From Streptomyces sp. Ru62 (GTDB lineage: Bacteria > Actinomycetota > Actinomycetes > Streptomycetales > Streptomycetaceae), in NCBI RefSeq assembly GCF_002920615.1, contig NZ_PQSU01000009.1, forward strand, positions 1 through 64,000: a stretch of 64,000 bases of DNA, in the 5' to 3' direction. Shown piece by piece: positions 53,333 to 64,000 of this stretch. Below the pieces are notes generated by a model. It saw only the letters and a program-made list of their open reading frames with translations, did not search any database and was not told where the DNA came from. The first letter of the stretch is position 1. Each line of letters opens with the position of its first letter. Both the position numbers and the translations under genes were made by a program.

Positions 53333-54126
53333 GTCCGTACCCTTCCTGCTCCTGCCATGACCACCTCGACGCCGGCCTCCTCCAGGGAGGACCGGGTCGC
53401 CGGGTCGATGGGAGCGTTGGTCACCACCATGTCCAGGTGCTCGGGACCGCATACCTTCGCCATACCCGTACCCGGGAACTTGGCCGCGTCGGCGAGCAGC
53501 ACCACCTTGTCGCTCGCGTCGATCATGGCTCGCTTGACCGGCACTTCCACGACCGTCGTGTCCATCACCTGTCCGCCCGGACGGACCCCGCTGGTGCCCA
53601 GGAACAGCCAGTCGGCGTGCAACTGGCGCAGGTTGTCCTCGGTGAGGAAGCCGACCAGGGACCGGTACTCGCGCCGGACCATGCCGCCGAGCAGCACCAG
53701 TTCGATGCCCTCATCGTCGGCGAGCTCCTCGTAGACGACCAGGTTGCTGGTGATGACCGTGAGGCGGCGGCCGTGCAGGTGACGGGCCAGCCGGTAGGCG
53801 GTGGTGCCGATGTCGAGCAGCACCGACTGGCCGTCGGCGACCATGGCCGCGGCACGCTCCGCTATGGCGTCCTTCTCGGCCACGCGCACCCCGGCGACCT
53901 CGGCGAAGGGCTGGTCGCCCTCCTCCACGACCGCGCCGCCGTGCACCCGCGTGAGCAGCCCGTCCTCCTCCAGCTTGACGAGGTCGCGCCGGATCGTGGC
54001 GGGGCTCACGCCCAGCTGCTCGGAGAGATCGGTCACGGCGGCGGGACCACCCGAGCGCAGGGCCCGCAGGATGAGTTGATGTCGTCGTTCTGCCAGCACG
54101 CCACGAACACTACTCTTCATCTTCAA
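53329..54126 (-). CDS. DeoR-family transcriptional regulator
   Basis: This 265-residue repressor has a DeoR N-terminal helix-turn-helix (AERRHQLILRALRSGGPAAV, DLSEQLGVSPATIRRDLVKL, EEDGLLTRVHGGAVV) and a C-terminal sugar-phosphate-binding domain (LLDIGTTAYRLARHLHG, VITSNLVVYEELAD, LLGGMVRREYRSLVG, DWLFLGTSGVR, VLLADAAKFPG). DeoR proteins usually sense a phosphorylated sugar. It heads the minus-strand operon, is coupled to GH4, and is divergent from the kinase-ABC-GH2 operon, so it should control both. Confidence 0.93.
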   Translation of the reverse strand: MKMKSSVRGVLAERRHQLILRALRSGGPAAVTDLSEQLGVSPATIRRDLVKLEEDGLLTRVHGGAVVEEGDQPFAEVAGVRVAEKDAIAERAAAMVADGQSVLLDIGTTAYRLARHLHGRRLTVITSNLVVYEELADDEGIELVLLGGMVRREYRSLVGFLTEDNLRQLHADWLFLGTSGVRPGGQVMDTTVVEVPVKRAMIDASDKVVLLADAAKFPGTGMAKVCGPEHLDMVVTNAPIDPATRSSLEEAGVEVVMAGAGRVRT

Positions 54127-54226
54127 TCAAATCCATGCTCACTTCTGCTCGACTATTGACCAATCTCGGCGAGCGGCGCACGATTCCGGTCATCGAAATT
54201 GACGAGTTCTGACGAGAGGGTGGCGT
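54127..54226. promoter_or_regulatory. Divergent promoter/operator region of the glycan locus
   Basis: This 100-bp gap is locally AT-rich. ATTG-AC-CAAT at 54155-54164 is a perfect palindrome, and related TCAATCAAAT (54123-54132) and CGAAATTGACGA (54194-54205) elements flank it. It is a likely site for the DeoR protein acting on both operons. Confidence 0.5.
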
Positions 54227-55249
54227 GTGGACGACGACAGGCCCGATGTGCTGCTGACCGGGCTGCTCTTCTACGACCTCGTCCTCACGGGGCTCGCGAA
54301 GCCGCCGGCACCGGGCGAGGAGATCTGGACGGCCGGTATGGGCTGCGGCCCCGGCGGGATCGCGAACCTCGCGGTGGCCGCGTCCCGGTTCGGTCTGCGC
54401 ACCTCGCTGGCCACGGTCTTCGGCGACGACTTCTACGGCGAGCACTGCCGGGACGTCCTGCGCGACCAGGAGGACGTCGACCTCTCGCTCTCCCGCACCG
54501 CGGACGGCTGGCCCACCCCGGTCACCGTCTCCCTCGCACACGGCGGCGACCGCGCCCTGATCACCCACGGCCAGGAGCCGCCGTACTCGCAGGACGCGCT
54601 GATGGGCGACCCGCCCGAGGCGCGCACCGCCCTGGTGCACCTGGATGCCGAGCCGCGCGAGTGGATCGCCAAGGCGGCCGCGAACGGCACCCGCGTCTAC
54701 GCGGACGTCGGCTGGGACCCCACCCAGCAGTGGTCCCGCGACCTGCTCGACCAGCTCGCGCTGTGCCACGCCTTCCTCCCCAACGAGCACGAGGCCATGG
54801 CCTACACCCGCACCGACACCGCGGCCGCCGCGCTGCGCGCCCTCGCGGAGCTGGTCCCGGTGGCGGTGGTGACGCGCGGGGGTCATGGCGCGGTGGCCGT
54901 CGACCAGACGACCGGCGAGTACGCGGAGGTCCCGGCCCTCGACGTGGACGTCCTCGACGCGACGGGCGCGGGGGACGTCTTCGGGGCGAGCTTCGTAGCC
55001 GCCTCGCTGGGCGGCTGGCCGCTGGCGGAACGGCTGCGGTTCGCCGTCCTCGCCGCCGGACTGTCCGTCCAGCACCCCGGCGGCGCGCTCGCCGCCCCCG
55101 GCTGGTACGGCGTCGACCGCTGGTGGCGCTCATCGGCGGCCGACCCCGACCTGAGGCGCGCCTACGGTTTCCTCGCGGACAGGCTGCCGGCCGACCCCGG
55201 CCCACCGGTGCGGTACGCACCCGTCACTCCCCCCGCACGGCGGCACTGA
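54227..55249 (+). CDS. PfkB-family carbohydrate kinase
   Basis: This 340-residue ribokinase-type sugar kinase shows PGEEIWTAGMGCGPGGIANL near 30-50 (sugar-binding glycines), LRTSLATVFGDDFYGEH, PNEHEAMAYTRTD, and the ATP/anion-hole motif DATGAGDVFGASF at about 245-257 with the catalytic Asp. It is first in the plus-strand operon and divergent from deoR. It probably phosphorylates a sugar released by the locus enzymes. The GTG start follows GAGAGGGTG; an adjacent GTG two bases upstream is out of frame. Confidence 0.92.
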   Translation: MDDDRPDVLLTGLLFYDLVLTGLAKPPAPGEEIWTAGMGCGPGGIANLAVAASRFGLRTSLATVFGDDFYGEHCRDVLRDQEDVDLSLSRTADGWPTPVTVSLAHGGDRALITHGQEPPYSQDALMGDPPEARTALVHLDAEPREWIAKAAANGTRVYADVGWDPTQQWSRDLLDQLALCHAFLPNEHEAMAYTRTDTAAAALRALAELVPVAVVTRGGHGAVAVDQTTGEYAEVPALDVDVLDATGAGDVFGASFVAASLGGWPLAERLRFAVLAAGLSVQHPGGALAAPGWYGVDRWWRSSAADPDLRRAYGFLADRLPADPGPPVRYAPVTPPARRH

Positions 55250-55297
55250 CCCCCACCCCCACGTTCATGCGAAGTCACGAAAAGACCCCGAAAGGCG

Positions 55298-56592
55298 GTG
55301 GGAGCTGTGCGGCTCTCACGTAGAGGCCTGCTGCGCGCGGGCCTGGCCGGTACGGCCGCCACGGCGCTCGGCGGCCTGGCGTCCGGCTGTGCCGTGCCGA
55401 CCGGTTCCACCGGCCGGAACATGGTCCTGTGGTACTGGGACGGCGGGCTCAGCGACACGGTCGTCCAGAAGGCGACGACCCGCTACGACGCCGACGTCGA
55501 CCTGCAGGCCATCAAGATCGGCGGCTACTACCGGTCGAAACTGCTCACCACCATGACCGGCCGGGCCCACATCCCCGACATCGCGGGCCTCAAAGGCGAG
55601 GACATGGCGTCCTACCTGCCCAACGCCGACCAGTTCGTCGACCTCAGGACCCTCGGCGCCGACAGGTACAAGAGCCGGTACCTGTCCTGGAAGTGGGAGC
55701 AGGGTCTCGCCGACGACGGCACGATGGTCGGGTTTCCGATCGACTGCGGGCCGGTCGCGCACTTCTACCAGTACCCCGTCTTCCGGAAGGCGGGGCTGCC
55801 CTACGAACCCGACGACGTCTCCCAGGAGCTGAACACCTGGGAGAAGTTCTTCGCGGCCGGCGAGCAGCTGAGGAAGAGGATCCCGGGGACCTGTCTGCTC
55901 ACCGACATCACGTCCGTCTTCACCAACGTGGTGCAGCAGGGCAGCGAGCGGTACGTCGACAAGGACCGGCACTTCATCGGCGACCAGGCGCATGTGCGCC
56001 ACGCCTGGGCACTGGCCGTGGAGGCCAAGCAGCGGAAGATCGTATCCGACCTGGTCACCGGCACACCGGACCAGCTGTCGGCCGTGCAGGACGGCAAGCT
56101 GCCCAGCCAGCTCGGCGCCTCCTGGGCGACGTACGACCTCAAGAGCGGGGTACCGAAGACCAAGGGCAAGTGGCGCGTGGCGCAGATGCCGGTGCGGCCC
56201 TCCAACAGCGGTGGATCGTTCCTGTCGATCACCAAGGCGTGCCGGGAGCCCGAGCAGGCATTTCAGATCATCACCTGGATCCTGGACGCCGCCAACCAGG
56301 CCCAGGGGTACGTCGACGCGGGTCTGTTCCCGTCCACCCCCGCCACGTACGACATGAAGCAACTGCGGGATCCGGACCCCTTCTTCGGCGGTCAGGTGAC
56401 CACTGACGTCTTCGGCCCCGCCGCGCAGAAGATCGTGGTCGCCTACAACAGTCCGTACGACGTGGCGCTCTCGCAGCCCCTGCTCGACGAGATCAAGAAC
56501 GTCGGCGTCCTGGGCAAGGACCCGGAGAAGGCCTGGAGGGACGCCATGGGCAAGTGCCGTCGGATCGCCGAGCACCTGGGGGTGAGCTACTG

Positions 56593-56593
<1 letters not shown>
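55298..56593 (+). CDS. Sugar ABC transporter substrate-binding lipoprotein
   Basis: This 431-residue extracellular solute-binding protein belongs to the CUT1 family. It has a twin-arginine-like lipoprotein signal, RLSRRGLLRAGLAGTAATAL then LASGC with the lipid-bearing Cys31, and a mature type-1 binding fold (LQAIKIGGYYRSKLLTTMTG, MVGFPIDCGPVAHFYQYPVF, YDVALSQPLLDEIKNV). A second GTG at 55307 with GGGAG just upstream is an equally good start. Its TGA overlaps the ATG of the first permease. It should capture an oligosaccharide outside the cell. Confidence 0.93.
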
Positions 56594-61351
<4,758 letters not shown>

Positions 61352-61388
61352 GCCCCCGACGTCTCCGGCGGTGCCGCAATCGACCTCA

Positions 61389-61424
61389 CCGTCACCCCGG
61401 TCGACGAGCCGACCGGGGTGACGG
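61389..61424 (+). terminator. Strong terminator of the glycan operon
   Basis: A perfect 15-bp stem (61389-61403 with 61410-61424) around a 6-base loop lies 37 bases after the beta-galactosidase stop. Confidence 0.8.
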
Positions 61425-61703
61425 ACGTGCGCAAGACGGCCCACCGGCCCCCAGTACCGCCGGCGGCTGCGTTGAGTCCTGGTCAGCTCTTTCGGACCGC
61501 GCCTCCATGCAATGTGCCGCGGCGTCCGGGCGCCAGGGCCCCACCCCGCGCGGCGGGTGGCGAACGCTTCCTCCCAGGACGCGGGTTCTCGGCCGAGCCG
61601 CGTACGCGGGGAGTCGCTGTCGCCTCGCAGGCAGCGCCGTTCGTGGTTCTCCCGGCGCCGCCTGCGCCTCCTTCGGCCGCGGACCTCGCGACTCGACGAG
61701 CGG

Positions 61704-62684
61704 TTACGGGACCAGGACGATCTTTCCGGTCGTGTGGCCGGCCATGCTCTCGCGATGGGCTGCCGCGGCCTCAGCCAGCGGATAGCTCGACGCCACTATG
61801 ACGCGCAGCCGGCCGGCCGCCGCGGCTTCCGTCAGGTGCAGGCGGGCGGCGTCCCGGATGCCGGTTCCGGGGTCCGCGCCGGGCGCGCCGCCGAGGAGTT
61901 TGATCCCCGCCTGGGCGCCGCGCTGGAAACCCGCGATGGTGGCGATGCGGGAACGGTCGGCCACGAGTTCCAGGGAGACGTCCACCGCCTCGTCGGTGCC
62001 CACCAGGTCCGCCGCGGCGTCCACACCGGACGGCGCGGCAGCCCGTACCCGGTCCGCCAGTCCCGGCCCGTACGCGACCGGGATCGCTCCCAGCTCGCGC
62101 AGCACCTCGTGCTTGGCCGGGCTCGCCGTCGCGACCACGGTGGCTCCGCGTGCCACCGCCTCCTGGACGGCCACGAGGCCGACGCCTCCCGCGGCGCCGT
62201 GGATCAGCACCGTGTCGTCCTTGTTCACACCGGTCGCTTCGAGGACGTGTACGGCGGTGACGCCCGCGGCCAGCAGCCCGCCGGCCTGTTCCCACGACAG
62301 GGCCGCCGGCTTCGGGATGACGGACTCGGCAGGAACGACGAGTTCGGCCGCGTAGGCGCCGGGCGCCCTGTAGGCGATCACCTCGTCACCCACCGCGATC
62401 GGACCCGCGGGGCCGGTCGCGTGGGCGCCCACCGCCGTCACCACGCCGGCCGCTTCCAGGCCGAGCCGGAGCGGCAGCCGCTGCGGGTCGGCGCCGAAGG
62501 CACCGCTGTACGTCTTGTGGTCGAAGGGGTTGACTCCGGCCGCGCGGACCGCGATGCGCACCTGACCCGGGCCAGGCTCCGGGACGGCGACGTCGGTCAG
62601 GGACAGGACCTCGGGGCCGCCGTACGCGGCGGCCACTACTGCTTCGCTCATATCGGAGAACAGCCCGTTGCCTGAGGCGTTCAT
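61704..62684 (-). CDS. Quinone-oxidoreductase-like dehydrogenase
   Basis: This NAD(P)-dependent medium-chain dehydrogenase of the zinc-free quinone oxidoreductase type has 326 residues. It shows VRAAGVNPFDHKTYSG, GLEAAGVVTAVGAHATGPAG, VGDEVIAYRAPGAYAAELVV, the cofactor motif LIHGAAGGVGLVAVQEAVA at about 160, and the C-terminal MAGHTTGKIVLVP. The metal-ligand cysteines of alcohol dehydrogenases are absent. A second ATG at 62651 (MSEAVVAAAYGGPE) matches the family start better; neither has a strong ribosome-binding site. Confidence 0.9.
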   Translation of the reverse strand: MNASGNGLFSDMSEAVVAAAYGGPEVLSLTDVAVPEPGPGQVRIAVRAAGVNPFDHKTYSGAFGADPQRLPLRLGLEAAGVVTAVGAHATGPAGPIAVGDEVIAYRAPGAYAAELVVPAESVIPKPAALSWEQAGGLLAAGVTAVHVLEATGVNKDDTVLIHGAAGGVGLVAVQEAVARGATVVATASPAKHEVLRELGAIPVAYGPGLADRVRAAAPSGVDAAADLVGTDEAVDVSLELVADRSRIATIAGFQRGAQAGIKLLGGAPGADPGTGIRDAARLHLTEAAAAGRLRVIVASSYPLAEAAAAHRESMAGHTTGKIVLVP

Positions 62685-63060
62685 TCCCGCGAGCGGGGCC
62701 CTTGCTGCGTCCCGCGACGAGCGGTCGGCTGCACGCCGTCACTGTCCGGGTTGAGCTCGCCGGTGTCGTACATCTGCTGGAGGGCCGGCAGCGCCTCGGC
62801 CGGCCAGTCGGGGAGCCCGGTCGCCAGGAGCCCGTCGAGCACCTGCTGGGCGGGGACGTGGTGGCAGGGGACATCCTTGCTGGCGGCCTTGCCGACGAGC
62901 GCGGCACAGTCCGCTGAGGACAGCGCTTCCCGGCCGGTGGTCAGCACGGTCTCCCTGCGGTGGTCGCCTTCGACGAGCAGGGCGGCGGCCACTTCCGCGC
63001 CGTCGCGTGCGTCCGCCATCGTGATCGTGGCGTCGGCTTCGACCGCCCCGGCCATCACAC
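62685..63060 (-). pseudogene. C-terminal half of an NmrA-like SDR
   Basis: The frame reads ADATITMADARDGAEVAAAL, VEGDHRRETVLTTGREALSS and ADCAALVGKAASKDVPCHHV, typical of the second half of NmrA/azoreductase-like atypical SDRs. The N-terminal cofactor-binding half is absent and the 5' end abuts an aldo/keto reductase remnant, so the gene is truncated. The last 25 residues run through to 62681. Confidence 0.6.
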
Positions 63061-63064
63061 CGGC

Positions 63065-63380
63065 GTCACTCGCTGTGGACCCGGGACCCCGAGGCTGAGG
63101 TCCTGCCGACCTGCGTGTCACTCGGCGTCGGCTTCGTGCCGTTCAGCCCGTTCGGCAAGGGCTTCCTGACCGGGACGGTGGACGCCTTCACCTCGTTCAC
63201 GGACGGCGACGTCCGCACGACCGTCCCCCGCTTCACGACGGAGAATCGCGCGGCGAACCAGGTTCTCGTCGACCACGTCGCGACGCTCGCCAGGGCAAAG
63301 GAGGCCACCCCCGGGCAGGTCGCTCTCGCCTGGCTCCTCGCCCAGCTCGCAGAACATCCCGCCGCCGGGGACTCCGAGCC
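63065..63380 (+). pseudogene. Aldo/keto reductase internal remnant
   Basis: SLWTRDPEAEVLPTCVSLGV, GFVPFSPFGKGFLTGTVDAF, TTVPRFTTENRAANQVLVDH and ATPGQVALAWLLAQ are consecutive blocks of the C-terminal half of an AKR. The catalytic N-terminal half (Asp, Tyr, Lys) and the phosphate-binding end are lost, replaced by unrelated sequence. Confidence 0.65.
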
Positions 63381-63710
63381 GACACACGTATCAGATCCGG
63401 CGCAGTACGGGACGGGCCGGACGACACCTTCTGAGTGGTGCGCGCGGGACACACGTGCTGCGGACTGCCGCACACGAACACGTGTGACCCGTGCTGTGAC
63501 CGGGGGCCTTCGCCGTCGCTCCCTCCGGGGACCGTGGACGCCGGCATGCGCGGCACACCCCGTCACCGGACGCGGTGCCGGGGGTGCCCGTGCCGGGAAG
63601 GCACCGGTCGGTCCGGTGCCGCTCCCGGTGGACGACCGTGGGCACGACCGCGTGGTTCCGCCGCTCCGGTGGAGCGGGGACCACGTGGCGGAGATCCTGC
63701 GTACGGTCGG
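63381..63710. other. No gene recognised
   Basis: This is a gap between the reductase remnant and the ester cyclase gene. No supported reading frame or hairpin was found. Confidence 0.45.
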
Positions 63711-64000
63711 TCAGTCGACGCCGAGCTGGGACAGCAAGGTCTGGTTGTCCTCGATGTGCCAGTCCTCGACGATCTGCCGCTCGCCGACGTGCTGGATGTC
63801 GATGGCGTTGAAATCCACCTTCTGGCCCGTGCCCTGGACTCCGTCGAAGGTGCCGGTGAAGTGGCCCCGGAAGACGAGCCGAGCGGTGATCTTGTCACCG
63901 GTGATCAGCAGGTCGGCCAGTTCGCACGTCAGGTCGGGCACGGCGGCGCGGAAGTTCCGTGAGGCGAACACTGGGCCTTCGGGGCCCTGCGGCCGGCCGG
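63711..64000 (-). CDS. Ester cyclase / SnoaL-like protein, partial
   Basis: This is the C-terminal 96 residues of a SnoaL/ester-cyclase-type NTF2-fold protein. PQGPEGPVFASRNFRAAVPD, DKITARLVFRGHFTGTF, VDFNAIDIQHVGERQIVEDW and HIEDNQTLLSQLGVD to the stop match the family. The frame continues to the window edge at 64000, so the start lies outside. These proteins bind or cyclise small polyketide-like substrates, or are simple ligand-binding enzymes. Confidence 0.8.
   Translation of the reverse strand, partial: GRPQGPEGPVFASRNFRAAVPDLTCELADLLITGDKITARLVFRGHFTGTFDGVQGTGQKVDFNAIDIQHVGERQIVEDWHIEDNQTLLSQLGVD

Noticed and set aside
52019..53734. A 571-codon plus-strand open frame over the GH4 and deoR genes
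   Set aside because: Both minus-strand genes are well supported and overlap correctly; the plus-strand product shows no domain.

Overview
The window reads as chromosomal DNA of a Streptomyces or a very close relative. Base composition is very high in G+C, real genes have almost only G or C in third codon positions, GTG starts and overlapping stop/start codons are common, and the gene families (BTAD regulator, Tat/lipoprotein sugar-binding protein, LVIVD and DUF305 secreted proteins, HA-domain helicase remnants, IS701-type transposase) are those of that genus. I saw no rRNA, tRNA, phage module, replication origin or CRISPR array. Dense pseudogenes between intact catabolic and regulatory genes suggest an accessory arm of a linear chromosome; this is inference.

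Layout. 1-2.6 kb: a secreted DUF305 protein and a secreted LVIVD-repeat protein. 2.7-5.8 kb: decayed genes (CatB-like acetyltransferase, membrane protein, alpha/beta-hydrolase). 5.8-7.4 kb: divergent MerR regulator and Old Yellow Enzyme. 7.6-10.2 kb: IS701 remnant, SUKH-4-type immunity gene and helicase-associated-domain remnant. 10.5-13.4 kb: large secreted beta-helix/PKD protein. 14-20.4 kb: XRE-cupin regulator, epoxide hydrolase, DUF1963 protein, haloacetate-dehalogenase-like hydrolase and BTAD regulator. 20.5-25.4 kb: ArsR/SDR divergent pair, one unusual small gene and several broken genes. 25.5-28.3 kb: a coupled ferredoxin, ferredoxin reductase and P450 operon. 28.8-33.6 kb: LLM oxidoreductase, remnants of a transporter, an NRPS and a HAD phosphatase, and an MFS exporter. 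33.6-35.4 kb: DUF3291 gene and a TetR/DUF1772 divergent pair with matching 13-bp palindromes. 35.7-39.0 kb: SDR, F420-type oxidoreductase, MarR and LLM oxidoreductase cluster with a shared candidate operator.

40.5-43.2 kb is a methionine/sulfur module: a short Cys-Cys leader peptide, then metY and metX, with metX probably starting inside the metY stop. 43.3-46.2 kb holds hydrolases, an HxlR regulator and a small secreted protein. 46.4-47.5 kb carries an RlmA/TlrB-type rRNA methyltransferase preceded by what looks like a leaderless 12-codon ORF and a hairpin, an attenuator-like arrangement. 47.6-61.4 kb is a glycan-utilisation locus: a DeoR regulator with GH4, GH38 and GH29 enzymes on the minus strand, divergent from a PfkB kinase, ABC importer (binding protein and two permeases, no ATPase) and GH2 beta-galactosidase on the plus strand. 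The right edge has a quinone-oxidoreductase-like gene, two more broken reductases and an ester cyclase that runs off the window.

The most interesting parts are the two candidate leader-peptide regulators (40.5 and 46.4 kb), the glycan locus, the operator pairs, and the Old Yellow Enzyme that lacks its usual proton-donating tyrosine. Frameshift and stop-codon calls assume the sequence is correct.
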